DNA of 64,000 bases from Lentimonas sp. CC4 (GCF_902728235.1 NZ_CACVBO010000001.1:3000001-3064000); one strand, 5' to 3'. Counted from the first letter of the stretch, positions 30,090 through 39,309 are shown. Notes: generated from the sequence alone by a model not told the origin. A program made the numbers and translations.

Positions 30090-30126
30090 AAGGTCGTCAC
30101 TGTAATAACGGTGACGACCTTTTTTT
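30090..30126 (+). terminator. Strong rho-independent terminator after ackA-pta
   Basis: AAGGTCGTCAC (30090-30100), a 10-nt loop, GTGACGACCTT (30111-30121): 11 perfect pairs followed by a T run to 30126. Confidence 0.95.
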
Positions 30127-30505
30127 GTATTCGTTTTGGAGGTAAGGCGAATTGCTGTGTATCTGCCTCAGTGTGGTCCAGGCCAAGTCGATTGTCGCGA
30201 GAGCCTCGAAGTGAGCAGGCTTGCGTAAGGCAGGCCACGAGATTGATGATGACAAAGAGATCCGAGCGACAGTCGATTTGACTAACTGCGTCTTGTAGTA
30301 AGCCATTCGGATGTATTGGTTGCGAGGCGAGTGTGTCGCACAGATGTGCACCGGCGGCGAAGCCCATGCTTCCGACTTGGTTGGAAGCGATGCCGTCAGC
30401 TTCGCTCGATGTTGATCTAGGATGCGGAGCCACTGGTGCATCTATCAGTGGCACGGGGTGGCGCTATGGCGCGCGGGGATATTCTAGCACAGCCGTGGCG
30501 ATGCC
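30127..30505. other. Gene-free stretch after the ackA-pta terminator
   Basis: I see no convincing gene here. Short frames exist on both strands but none shows a recognisable domain, a start with a ribosome-binding site, or a paralogue in the window. It may be decayed coding sequence leading into the fragment at 30.5 kb. Confidence 0.45.
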
Positions 30506-30964
30506 ATGCGCGGCCAAGCATGGTGCACGCGATGGCCTTCTTCGGTGGGGCACTGGAACGCGAGCCGACTCGGGTATCGGCGATTGCTCGGAATCCTGCC
30601 TGGTGACTCTTGGCGATGGAGTCCTCAGAACGCCAATGAAACCACAGTTGCCGTCGGCTCTGAATACACCGATGCCTACGACTTCGATGTCTTGTCGCAT
30701 CCATCTCTATTAGTCGATCATCGCTTTAAGGTAGATGGTGATAACGCAGCAACCGATGTGGCAGTGACGGTCGATACTACAACTGCAGGCGCTCGTTTCG
30801 GTTGGGTGTATAACGGAGTCCACGGCACAGGTTCAGCATTCCCTCGTCCTCGTATGTGGTCACGTTACACTGCCGATGATGAAGTCACCATCAGCCGCGG
30901 CTACTCGGGGCAGAATTCCCCAGCTTGGATCCAAGGCATCGACTTTAGTGGTTTGAATGACTAA
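30506..30964 (+). pseudogene. Probable remnant of an extracellular beta-repeat protein
   Basis: The last ~100 codons (from about 30660) look genuinely coding: ASEYTDAYDF-like start, LLVDHRFKVDGDNAATDVAV, FGWVYNGVHGTG, RYTADDEVTISRGYSG, AWIQGIDFSGL, then TAA. The style resembles C-terminal beta-sandwich repeats of large extracellular proteins. The upstream half is Arg/Trp-rich and unlike it, and a related-looking segment is in another frame (30333-30713), which suggests frameshift or decay. A good terminator follows, as expected at the end of a real transcription unit. I do not recognise the family. Confidence 0.45.
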
Positions 30965-30983
30965 TTAGTAATTGTCTTCTCAT

Positions 30984-31020
30984 AAGAACCTGCATTCGCA
31001 AGCATGCTGGTTCTTTCTCT
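30984..31020 (+). terminator. Rho-independent terminator after the 30.9-kb gene fragment
   Basis: AAGAACC (30984-30990) and inner GCAT (30992-30995) pair with ATGC (31003-31006) and GGTTCTT (31009-31015), with a T-rich tail. Its survival supports a former gene ending at 30964. Confidence 0.75.
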
Positions 31021-31109
31021 AGAGCACCTGATTCAGTTACAATGCGAAACACTCACAAAGCATTGCCGCTGGTTGCCTCACCCGCGCCCCCGAATGCCTA
31101 AAGGACTTA

Positions 31110-31337
31110 TTGCCTACATGGCTGGTAGAGGAGGGGAGCATGCTCCACGACCGTCGTGATCTCATGGGGCACTCGGTCTTGAGCAGTCGCGGTCGCTATG
31201 TGTGGGACGATGGAAGCTTGCTGGAAATCGAAATATCAGATGTAGACAACATTCCTGATGATGTTATTTTTACGGCTCTCGGATTTTATTTAGACTTAAC
31301 AATACTACTGGAAACACGAAGGAGTTTACGCGTTTGA
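31110..31337 (+). CDS. Small hypothetical protein or gene fragment
   Basis: An open frame of 75 codons (LMGHSVLSSRGRYVWDDGSLLEIEISD, then a hydrophobic FTALGFYLDLTILLE). It has a protein-like composition but no signal peptide, no obvious ribosome-binding site, and no family I recognise. Given the decayed surroundings it may be a fragment. Nothing else is seen between it and the kinase at 31474. Confidence 0.3.
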   Translation: MPTWLVEEGSMLHDRRDLMGHSVLSSRGRYVWDDGSLLEIEISDVDNIPDDVIFTALGFYLDLTILLETRRSLRV

Positions 31338-31473
31338 TGGTTCTAACTGACTCGCCTGTTTCGGCTTAGACTGAGAGCTTTGGTTTAACCGAAGTGCTAC
31401 GCCCTATTTGAAAGGGCTCAAGGCAATAATTCGTCTTGTTCGATTCTGTGTATTCAGATAAACAATGAAGTGA

Positions 31474-33438
31474 ATGTGTTTTCGGTATAAAAGCGTATCA
31501 GTATCTATTTTTATATTTATTCTTGGATCTATTGTCCTATATGGAGCGAATGATCTGGAGGCGCTCGAGAAACGCCAGGATGCAATGAATGAACAATTGT
31601 CCGCTTTGGCGCAGCCTACTTTGAATATGGCGGTGGGCCAGATTGGTTTCAGATCGCTCTATCATCGGAAAAAAACGGAGCCCCTCGAGTGGATTCAAGT
31701 CGACCTGGAAAAACCTGTCACTGTGGACGAAATTGTGTTGGTTCCAGTCGTCAGTCGGATGTTTAGCCTCGGTGTGGTGGCTGATGCCTTTCCAGTGGAT
31801 TTCAAAGTGTTTGTTGGCAGTTCGCCAGATGGGCCAAGGCAATTAGTAGCCGAATTCAATGGATGGACCTCTGAGCAAATGGGGATTGCGCCAGTCATCA
31901 TAGACTTTGCACCTCAGCTTGTTTCATGGGTTAGAGTCGAAGCCACCCGTTTATCGCAAAAAGTTAGCGTTAACGATTATTATTTCCAACTGGCGGAGAT
32001 GATGGTTTTCGGCGGGGGAATTAATTATGCACTCGGTGCGACGGCAACCTCTAGTTCGACGGCTGAAGAGAGTGCCGCTTGGAGTGTGTCCTATCTCGTT
32101 GACGGCGTTTTACCATACATTATGGACTCCGCATCGGAGCGTCAAAGTGCTGCATTTCTGAGTGTCTGGCTGCGTCAGGATTTCAAAGACGATATGATCA
32201 TCGACATTGACCTCGAAGCCCCGGTTCGAGTGACAGGGTTGAGAATGTTTAGTATCGATCAGAATGAGACCTTCCCGCATAGTCATCCAGGTGACTTTGG
32301 GTTTCCTCGGAAGTTTCGGGTATTAGCTTCGAATCGCGCTGACTTCACCGAATCCGAAGTTCTATTTGATGTTTCTTTTAATAAAACATCTGAAATTAGC
32401 CCTATCATGGAGTGGCGCAGGCCCGGTAAGAGCTGTCGTTATCTGCGTATTGTAATTGACGAACCGTATTCAGAGTTTCTAAAAAATCGAACGCTCAGAC
32501 GTATCGCACTTTCAGAAATCGAGGTGCTCAGTGATGGGCGTAATATTGCGCTCAACAAGCCAGTCAAAACGAACCTAGACTATAATAAGCGTTATAGCGC
32601 TGTTTCGGCGCTGACCGATGGGATGAATTCTTTCGGAGAGATTCTGACTATCCGTCGTTGGATGAACGAGTTAGCGCTTCGGCATACACTCGCTCAAGAG
32701 CTATTGATCGTCGAAGACGGGATCACTCAGGCGCATCTCGATCAAGAAGTGATGCTACGCCGTATGTTGACCGTCGTGGTCACAGTGGCAGCTGTCATGG
32801 TTTTGCTCTTTTTGATTGTTCTTATTCGGCGACAGGCGCATGAAGCGCATATACGGGAGCGCATTGCAGCCAATCTCCATGACGAACTCGGGGCAAATTT
32901 ACACGCAATTGGGATGTTAGGCGACGTTGCGATCGAGGCACTGGATTCACCTGATCGGCTTAAAATTGCCGTTCGCAAGATTCGAGAGCTGACTGATCGA
33001 ACGGGGCAGTCCGTTCGACAGTGCACCAACATGATGCAAGCAAAGGGAGCTGACATGGATTTTGTTCAAGAGGTCAAGAGTGATAGCGCGCGGCTTTTGT
33101 CCGGTATTGAAGCCGAGTTGGAAGTCGAGGATGCGGTAACGTTAAATGCCTTGCCTAGGCGTAAGCGCATTGATCTGTCGCTGTTTCATAAGGAGTGTTT
33201 GATGAATATCATTAAGCATGCGGATGCCACGAAAGTCACGGAGTCGATTCGTGTCGAAGACGGAACAGTGATTATGACCGTCCTGGATAATGGCATGGGG
33301 CTTGGTGAAAAGGTTCCCCTTGCTTTGTCGCGACGTGCACGTTTGGTTGGCGGTAAACTCGAAATTTTAAGTCCTTCAGATGGTGGAACGAAGGTAGTGC
33401 TGAAAGTTACAATCCCTAAAATAAAGATACTGAGATGA
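31474..33438 (+). CDS. Sensor histidine kinase with extracytoplasmic discoidin-like sensor region (second copy)
   Basis: A 654-residue protein with the same plan as the kinase at 18360-20429. It has a hydrophobic signal/anchor (residues ~8-25), a coiled short helix (LEALEKRQDAMNEQL), two discoidin-like segments (WIQVDLEKPVTVDEIVLVP; IIDIDLEAPVRVTGLRMFS, CRYLRIVIDEPY), a transmembrane helix at ~431-453, and His469 in NLHDELGANLHAIG. N-box Asn578 is in HKECLMNIIKHA, with G-box DNGMGLG and a terminal DGGTKVVLK. Its last 4 bp overlap the regulator start. It probably senses a polysaccharide-derived ligand and drives the GH29/sulfatase run that begins 380 bp downstream; this is inferred. Confidence 0.9.
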   Translation: MCFRYKSVSVSIFIFILGSIVLYGANDLEALEKRQDAMNEQLSALAQPTLNMAVGQIGFRSLYHRKKTEPLEWIQVDLEKPVTVDEIVLVPVVSRMFSLGVVADAFPVDFKVFVGSSPDGPRQLVAEFNGWTSEQMGIAPVIIDFAPQLVSWVRVEATRLSQKVSVNDYYFQLAEMMVFGGGINYALGATATSSSTAEESAAWSVSYLVDGVLPYIMDSASERQSAAFLSVWLRQDFKDDMIIDIDLEAPVRVTGLRMFSIDQNETFPHSHPGDFGFPRKFRVLASNRADFTESEVLFDVSFNKTSEISPIMEWRRPGKSCRYLRIVIDEPYSEFLKNRTLRRIALSEIEVLSDGRNIALNKPVKTNLDYNKRYSAVSALTDGMNSFGEILTIRRWMNELALRHTLAQELLIVEDGITQAHLDQEVMLRRMLTVVVTVAAVMVLLFLIVLIRRQAHEAHIRERIAANLHDELGANLHAIGMLGDVAIEALDSPDRLKIAVRKIRELTDRTGQSVRQCTNMMQAKGADMDFVQEVKSDSARLLSGIEAELEVEDAVTLNALPRRKRIDLSLFHKECLMNIIKHADATKVTESIRVEDGTVIMTVLDNGMGLGEKVPLALSRRARLVGGKLEILSPSDGGTKVVLKVTIPKIKILR

Positions 33439-34088
33439 ATGAAAAAATAAAAATTATGCTGGTTGAAGATAATCGTGAATACCGCGATGTGCTCACTTTC
33501 GCATTGGGTAACGAAGACGATTTTGAGCTGATCAGTCAGTTTGGTAATGCAGAAATGGCGTTGTCGAGTCTTCGCGGAAAAGGGACGGAGGAGTTGCCTG
33601 ATGTCATACTACTGGACCTGCATCTTCCGCGGATGAGTGGCTCTGAGGCATTACCTTTCTTCCGTCAAGTGAGTGAGCATTCTGAAATCATCATTTTGAC
33701 ACAATCGGATCGAGAAGCTGATGTGTTTCACACACTTTCGCTTGGGGCCTCCGGTTATTTGTTAAAGTCTTCGACCGTCCCGCAGATCAAGCATGGGATC
33801 CGTCAAGTTGTGAGTGGTCATGGAGTTTTGGATACGGCAATCGCGCGTTATGTGATCAATACCCTGAAGACCCGTCCTGCGAGTTCTGCAACAAATGGAT
33901 TACTATCTGACCGCGAGCTTCAAACACTAGAATTGTTGGCTGATGGCTTACAGAAGAAGGAAATCGCAGTAAAATTAAATATCAGCTATACCACAGTGAA
34001 TACACATGTGAAACATGTATATGAGAAGTTGGATGTGCAAAATGCGCCCGCGGCGGTGCGAGTCGCTTATCAGTTGGGTATTTTTTAG
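33435..34088 (+). CDS. NarL/FixJ-type response regulator (second copy)
   Basis: A 217-residue protein. The receiver has VEDN near the N-terminus, phosphoacceptor Asp61 in VILLDLHLPRMSG, ILTQSD and YLLKSS. The LuxR-type helix-turn-helix has LSDRELQTLELLADGLQKKEIAVKL and YTTVNTHVKHVYEKL. It starts within the kinase stop (ATGA overlap), which marks translational coupling and a cognate pair. It is paralogous to the regulator at 17655; the helix-turn-helix recognition segments (STVDSHVANLYNKL versus TTVNTHVKHVYEKL) differ, so the two may read different operators. Confidence 0.94.
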   Translation: MNEKIKIMLVEDNREYRDVLTFALGNEDDFELISQFGNAEMALSSLRGKGTEELPDVILLDLHLPRMSGSEALPFFRQVSEHSEIIILTQSDREADVFHTLSLGASGYLLKSSTVPQIKHGIRQVVSGHGVLDTAIARYVINTLKTRPASSATNGLLSDRELQTLELLADGLQKKEIAVKLNISYTTVNTHVKHVYEKLDVQNAPAAVRVAYQLGIF

Positions 34089-34117
34089 GATTGGATAAGC
34101 TGAAGTTGTAGATCTTT

Positions 34118-34140
34118 GCATCCTGTATATGTAGGATGTG
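34118..34140. promoter_or_regulatory. Candidate operator, GCATCCT-N8-AGGATG (site 1)
   Basis: GCATCCTGTATATGTAGGAT followed by GTG: CATCCT (34119-34124) mirrored by AGGATG (34133-34138) across 8 bp. It is closely related to site 2, 266 bp downstream. Confidence 0.45.
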
Positions 34141-34294
34141 TGGAGTCCTGTATATGATTCATTGCATAGGGTCGGTGCTGCTTACATTTTGGTGAGGAAA
34201 TCGACTTTAGGTTGGCAATCGTCGTGGTGCACCGTAGCCGCGATTCAATCATTTGTATTTATGCGCTCCTTGGGGGGGGAGCGTTTATAGGGGG

Positions 34295-34329
34295 CTTCGG
34301 CATTCATTTATGGGTGCCGGAGTTTTTTT
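34295..34329 (+). terminator. Rho-independent terminator after the kinase-regulator operon
   Basis: CTTCGGCA (34295-34302) pairs with TGCCGGAG (34315-34322; one G-U), followed by seven T (34323-34329). Confidence 0.8.
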
Positions 34330-34384
34330 GTTTCGGTTGTTTTAGGCAGGAGCACTTAGTGAAGCCTGCATGTTTTTTCTTATG

Positions 34385-34406
34385 GCATCCTACGTATGCA
34401 GGATGC
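34385..34406. promoter_or_regulatory. Candidate operator, GCATCCT-N8-AGGATGC (site 2)
   Basis: GCATCCT (34385-34391) mirrored perfectly by AGGATGC (34400-34406) across 8 bp, 62 bp upstream of the GH29 start. Same arms and spacer length as site 1, and both have a purine/pyrimidine-alternating centre. Confidence 0.5.
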
Positions 34407-34467
34407 GTCTCATCACTCAGATGATCTGTTGAACTGATTGTAGGCATTTGGATAGTATCCTCCTCTT

Positions 34468-35925
34468 ATGAGTAAACCTATCATCGCATCGATCTGCATG
34501 CCTTTCTTGCTTTCGCTGACTAGCGTGAGTGTCGCGCATGCAAAAGAACCGAGTGAACCGCCAGTGGAGTTTCGTGAGCAATGGACGGCGCTGAATACGT
34601 CTGAGCCGAAGCAACTCGCTCGGGAACGTTTTAACGAAAACAAATACGGAATGTTTATTCACTGGGGGCTCTATTCTCAGGTAGGCGGTGTCTGGAAAGG
34701 TGAAAAAATGGAAGAGGGCGGGACTGGGCCGCGTGTCGCCGAATGGGTGATGCGCCGCAAAGGGATTTCTCGTGCTGAATACGCCGCGCTGGCCGACACC
34801 TTTAATCCAGTTGAGTTCGATGCGGATGAATGGGTAGCTATCGCCAAGGCTGCCGGCATGAACTATATAGTGATCACGTCCAAGCACCACGATGGCTTCG
34901 CACTGTTTGATTCTCAGGCCAACGATTTCAACGTGGTGAAAGCAACGCCGTTCAAGCGTGACATCATTCGTGAGTTGGAGCAGGCCTGCAAGCGAGGTGG
35001 CTTGGACTTCGGCGTCTATTACTCGCATGCGATCGACTGGGCCGATGGAGGCGACGGAGGTTTAAAGGACTATGCGGTCGGTGAGCGTCCTCCCTTCCGA
35101 GGGTTTGCGAATGCTTGGGACCCCGCTCCAGTTACTTTTCAGGACTACCTCGAAAACAAATCACTGCCGCAGATTCGCGAACTACTTGCGAACTACGACT
35201 TAAGCGAGATCTGGTTCGATACACCCTGCCATATTCTACCGGAGCAGAGTTTTGAGTTTTACACGACTGTGTATGAAGCGAATCCCGAGATTTTGGTGAC
35301 CCAACGTATCGGCAATGGAATGGGGGACATCGGCACCCCAGGTGACAATAAGATCCCAGAGCAGGCGATTGAGAGCACTTGGGAAGGCATTGCGACGACC
35401 AATCACTCTTGGGGCTACAAGTCTTATGACGACCACTGGAAGTCCCCGATGGAAACGCTGTTCTGGTTGCTTGAAAATTCCAGTAAAGGAGGCAATTTTC
35501 TGCTGAATGTCGGCCCGATGGGCAACGGTATGATTCCCAAAGAATCGGTGGAGAATCTCCTGGGAGCCGGTGCGTGGCTCAAAGTCAACGGCGAGGCCGT
35601 ATATGGAACCCGTAACTGGACCACCACCAGCGAAGGCCCCGGCAGCATTAAGCCGTCGAAACGTGCAGGGGCTTTTGAGCAACAAGTCACCCCGCAGCAT
35701 TTTTGGTTCACCTGCAAGGACGATGCCGTCTATGTCTCTGCCCTCCAGCGCCCGGAAGGCAATACGGTCGTGATTCAAGCACTGAAAGACCTTTCGATCA
35801 AAGGGATTGAAGTGCTCGGAGAGTCTGGATCTGTCGAGTGGTCGAATACGAAGGAAGGGCTATCCGTGACTTTGCCTGATTTTGTAACAACGACACCTGG
35901 CTATGCGTTGAAAGTTCAGCTCTAA
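34468..35925 (+). CDS. GH29 alpha-L-fucosidase, secreted
   Basis: A 485-residue protein with a signal peptide (MSKPIIASICMPFLLSLTSVSVAHA). Residues corresponding to the known GH29 active site are visible: MFIHWG, AEWVM, KHHDGFALFDS, FGVYYSH, and the nucleophile Asp251 in EIWFDTP. It has the conserved WEG..TTNHSWGY segment and a C-terminal beta-sandwich. GH29 enzymes are retaining exo-fucosidases active on alpha-1,2/3/4/6 linkages. It is the first gene of the 30-kb enzyme run and has two candidate operators upstream. It differs from the other GH29 copies by a longer insertion after residue ~190 (GDGGLKDYAVGERPPF), which may alter the pocket. Confidence 0.94.
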   Translation: MSKPIIASICMPFLLSLTSVSVAHAKEPSEPPVEFREQWTALNTSEPKQLARERFNENKYGMFIHWGLYSQVGGVWKGEKMEEGGTGPRVAEWVMRRKGISRAEYAALADTFNPVEFDADEWVAIAKAAGMNYIVITSKHHDGFALFDSQANDFNVVKATPFKRDIIRELEQACKRGGLDFGVYYSHAIDWADGGDGGLKDYAVGERPPFRGFANAWDPAPVTFQDYLENKSLPQIRELLANYDLSEIWFDTPCHILPEQSFEFYTTVYEANPEILVTQRIGNGMGDIGTPGDNKIPEQAIESTWEGIATTNHSWGYKSYDDHWKSPMETLFWLLENSSKGGNFLLNVGPMGNGMIPKESVENLLGAGAWLKVNGEAVYGTRNWTTTSEGPGSIKPSKRAGAFEQQVTPQHFWFTCKDDAVYVSALQRPEGNTVVIQALKDLSIKGIEVLGESGSVEWSNTKEGLSVTLPDFVTTTPGYALKVQL

Positions 35926-35974
35926 GCCCGATCGATCAGCCTAGAGTCCAAATATATGCTATCCAAAAATACTG

Positions 35975-37495
35975 ATGAAACATTTAGTTAGAACACTCTT
36001 TTTAAGCCTTAGCCTAGTGGCAAGTTTACAAGCTGCTGACCAGCCCAATATCATCTTGGTGATGCCGGATGACGCGGGGTATGGCGACTATGCGTGTTTG
36101 GGTAATCCTTACATTAAAACTCCGACGATCGATTTGTTTAAAGATCAAAGCACGCTCTTTACCCAGTTTCATGTGAGCCCGAAATGCGGGCCTTCGCGTG
36201 CGGCGCTGATGAGTGGTGCGCACGAGTTTCGTAGCGGTGTGACGCATACGATACTTGAACGTGAGCGAATGAATCTAAAGATGGTCACGATGGCGGATAT
36301 GCTTAAGACCGCTGGATATACGACTGGCATTTTCGGTAAGTGGCATCTCGGTGATGATGAGGCCTATCGCCCCGAAAACCGTGGGTTTGACGAAACCTAC
36401 ATTCACGGTGCGGGGGGCATCGGGCAGACGTTTTCTGGTTCCTGCGGGGATGCACCCGGAAACACAAATATTAACCCAGCGTTGTGGCATAATGGTAAAT
36501 GGGTGAAGACGCAGGGCTACTGCACAGATCTGTTCTTCGGTCAGGCAGAAAAATGGATCCAACAAAGCGTGGCAGAAGATAAGCCATTCTTTGCTTTTAT
36601 CGCGCCGAACGCCCCACATGGCCCGCATGTTCTTCCCGAGGAATATTATCAGCACTATCTTAAAAATCCGAAGACAAAGAAAGTCGCTAAATTTTATGGC
36701 ATGATCGAAAATATCGATACCAACTTCGGTCAGTTGCTGAAGATGCTGGATGAAATGAAGATCGCTGATAATACAATGGTGATCTACCTCGGCAGTGACA
36801 ACGGTGGCACGGCAGGCGTGAATATTTTTAATGCAGGCATGACGGGTAAAAAGATGTCGCCGTATCAGGGCGGACACCGGGTGCCCGCGTTCATCCGCTG
36901 GCCGAATGGCGGGGTGCAGGAGGGCGTGGAGAGTGATCGCTTAACGGCCCATGTGGATTTGTTCAAAACCTTTATGGCGATCACGGGCGCTCCGGAAACC
37001 GAAGCACTCCAGAACCAGCTCGAAGGCCGAAACCTGATGCCGCTGCTTAAGGATAGGACGGCCGAGTGGGCTGGTCGCACATGGATTAGCCATGTGGGAA
37101 GCTGGGCCACTGGAATGGCGGATGAATTTAAGCACCGTGAGTGCAATATCCAAAATGAGCGCTTCGCGCTCGTGAAGCACAACGAGCTGTATGACCTAAA
37201 AGCGGATCCAGGGCAGAAGCATAACGTCGCCGACCAATATCCAGAAGTGGTGGCTCAATTCCGCGAAACCTACGACGCATGGTGGGACACTGTGAAAGGC
37301 GATTTTGTAAACGAGGATGTAATCGGGCCTGAAATGAATCCGCTGAAGGTGGCGTATTGGGAGCAATTCGGTGGTGAACCCGATGCGGCGTTGCTGAAGC
37401 GAATGAACCCCATGAAACGTAGCCATCAATCCATTGTAGATAAAGCTCGCGCAAAAGAACTGGGCCTCGCAGTTCCCCAAAAAAATAAGAAGTAA
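35975..37495 (+). CDS. Type I sulfatase, secreted
   Basis: A 506-residue protein with a signal peptide (MKHLVRTLFLSLSLVASLQA). Motifs: MPDDAGYGDYA (Asp-Asp metal ligands), C71-G-P-S-R, GKWHLGDD, NAPHGPH and GSDNGG. It has the family's GAGGIGQ segment also seen in the sulfatase at 49186, to which it is closest in the window. It follows the GH29 gene by 49 bp and precedes the next sulfatase by 5 bp, so these are cotranscribed. It has no C-terminal accessory domain beyond a Lys-rich tail. Confidence 0.94.
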   Translation: MKHLVRTLFLSLSLVASLQAADQPNIILVMPDDAGYGDYACLGNPYIKTPTIDLFKDQSTLFTQFHVSPKCGPSRAALMSGAHEFRSGVTHTILERERMNLKMVTMADMLKTAGYTTGIFGKWHLGDDEAYRPENRGFDETYIHGAGGIGQTFSGSCGDAPGNTNINPALWHNGKWVKTQGYCTDLFFGQAEKWIQQSVAEDKPFFAFIAPNAPHGPHVLPEEYYQHYLKNPKTKKVAKFYGMIENIDTNFGQLLKMLDEMKIADNTMVIYLGSDNGGTAGVNIFNAGMTGKKMSPYQGGHRVPAFIRWPNGGVQEGVESDRLTAHVDLFKTFMAITGAPETEALQNQLEGRNLMPLLKDRTAEWAGRTWISHVGSWATGMADEFKHRECNIQNERFALVKHNELYDLKADPGQKHNVADQYPEVVAQFRETYDAWWDTVKGDFVNEDVIGPEMNPLKVAYWEQFGGEPDAALLKRMNPMKRSHQSIVDKARAKELGLAVPQKNKK

Positions 37496-37500
37496 ATCGT

Positions 37501-39309
37501 ATGATCAAAAATAATAGAAATTATCGGCTCCTGTTGGGGGTTGCTTTCGGGCTTTGCATTGCAGGCATTTGTTCTTCAGTGCAGGCGAGCTCCCGCCCAA
37601 ATGTGATTTTGGTGATGACCGATGATCAGGGCTATGGCGATCTCGGGTGCCATGGTAATCCGATCTTGAAGACACCGGAGCTTGATAAGCTACATGCAGA
37701 ATCGGTGCGGTTCACCGATTTTCATGTGAGTGCGTTCTGCACACCGACGCGAGCGTCGTTGATGACAGGGCAGCATGCGGGGCGCACGGGTGCTTACCGC
37801 ACGACGGGTGGCCTCTCTATTCTTCGTCCTGAGAAGAAGACGGTCGCGAATCTTTTCGCTGACAATGGCTATGCCACAGGAATGTTCGGCAAATGGCATC
37901 TTGGAGATAACGCGCCGCAGCGTCCACAGGATAAAGGATTTCAAGATGTAGTCTGGCACCGCTGTGGCGGGATCGGACAGGCGTCCGACTATTGGGGGAA
38001 TGATTATTTCGATGACACCTTTGAGCGGGTAACGCCTGGTAGCCGTATCGGTGAATTTGAGAAGTTTGAAGGCTATTGCACGGATGTATTCTTTGGTGAA
38101 GCGCTCAGGTTTGTTGAGCAGAACAAAGAGAAGCCGTTCTTCCTATATCTGGCGCTCAATGCGCCGCACGGGCCCTATCGCGTGGCACCGGAATGGGAGG
38201 AGCCATACAAGGGAAACAAGCAAGTTACCAATTCCGCATTCTACGGAATGATCGCCAACATCGACTGGAATATGGGCCTATTTCGAAAGCGCCTCGAGGA
38301 ACTGGGCGTAGCGGAAAATACCATTTTAATTTTCATGACGGACAATGGCACCTCTGGCGGAGGGAAGTTTAGAAAAGGAGAGGATTCCCTTCCGTTGGCC
38401 GGCTATAACGCGGGGATGCGCGGTAGGAAATCCTCTATCTATGAAGGCGGGCAGCGCGTTCCGTTTTTCATTTATTGGCCGGAGGGCGACCTGACGGGTG
38501 GCAAGGATATTGAGACGCTTGCGGCTCATTTGGATGTTCTGCCGACGCTGGCCGAGTTGTGCGGCATGGACGTTCCTGATGCGTATGATGTGGATGGCCT
38601 ATCGCTGGTTCCGCTTTTGAAAGGGGAGGCCAGTTCTTGGCCGCGTGATCATCTCGTCATTCAGCATCATGGCGGCAGGATTTTTTCTACACCGCTAGAC
38701 GAGCCACTTGCGGATACTGTGGTGATGACTGAAACATGGCGCTTGGTAAATTCCTGGCGCGTGATACGTGAGCACAACTTTAAACTCTACGACATAGAAA
38801 ATGATTTTTCTCAAGAGAACGATATTTCAGCGGATCATCCTGAAGTGGTGGAGCAATTGAAAGCGCTTTATCAGCCGTTTTGGGAAAAAGTGTCTCCAAT
38901 AATATTGGGTGAAACGAGTCGAATGGATTTAGGCAATCTCGATCACAACCCAACTGAACTCTGTTCACAGGACTGGGTGGTTAAGAGAGGCTATCCTCCC
39001 TACAGTTTTGGCCAGATCAAAAAGCTACCGCGAAGGACCGCGCCTTGGATGGTTGATGTGAAGCAGGCTGGACGTTATCGCTTTACCCTGCGCCAGTGGC
39101 CAGAGGCTGCGAACAAACCTGTGGTGGCCGTTCGTGCTAAAGTTGAAATCGCAGGCAAGGAGAAAGAGGTGCCCGTTTCAGCTAATAGCAAAGGGGTTGT
39201 GATTGAAATGGATCTTCCCGCCGGGCCAACGGAGCTAGTCACCTATCTGTATGACGAAAAAGGCAAAGCCGGCGGTGCCTACTTCACCGAGGTGGAATTC
39301 CTTCAATAG
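37501..39309 (+). CDS. Type I sulfatase with C-terminal beta-sandwich-like domain, secreted
   Basis: A 602-residue protein with a signal peptide (about residues 10-29). Motifs: [12 protein letters not shown]80-T-P-T-R, GKWHLGDN, NAPHGPY and MTDNGT. The C-terminal ~130 residues (QDWVVKRGYPPYSFGQI, RYRFTLRQWPEAANKP, GGAYFTEVEFLQ) form the appended domain shared with the sulfatases at 9472 and 44858; it is most similar to the latter throughout. It begins 5 bp after the previous sulfatase stop. Confidence 0.94.
   Translation: MIKNNRNYRLLLGVAFGLCIAGICSSVQASSRPNVILVMTDDQGYGDLGCHGNPILKTPELDKLHAESVRFTDFHVSAFCTPTRASLMTGQHAGRTGAYRTTGGLSILRPEKKTVANLFADNGYATGMFGKWHLGDNAPQRPQDKGFQDVVWHRCGGIGQASDYWGNDYFDDTFERVTPGSRIGEFEKFEGYCTDVFFGEALRFVEQNKEKPFFLYLALNAPHGPYRVAPEWEEPYKGNKQVTNSAFYGMIANIDWNMGLFRKRLEELGVAENTILIFMTDNGTSGGGKFRKGEDSLPLAGYNAGMRGRKSSIYEGGQRVPFFIYWPEGDLTGGKDIETLAAHLDVLPTLAELCGMDVPDAYDVDGLSLVPLLKGEASSWPRDHLVIQHHGGRIFSTPLDEPLADTVVMTETWRLVNSWRVIREHNFKLYDIENDFSQENDISADHPEVVEQLKALYQPFWEKVSPIILGETSRMDLGNLDHNPTELCSQDWVVKRGYPPYSFGQIKKLPRRTAPWMVDVKQAGRYRFTLRQWPEAANKPVVAVRAKVEIAGKEKEVPVSANSKGVVIEMDLPAGPTELVTYLYDEKGKAGGAYFTEVEFLQ

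Larger units (their letters stand above)
34089..34467. other. Regulatory intergenic region between the regulator and the GH29 operon
   Basis: About 380 bp without a convincing gene. It holds two related dyads (34118-34140 and 34385-34406) and a terminator at 34295-34329, so it appears to end one operon and promote the next. Confidence 0.6.

Noticed and set aside
30038-30454. Minus-strand open frame overlapping the pta end and terminator
   Set aside because: It would read through a strong terminator and the pta 3' end, and has no recognisable domain.
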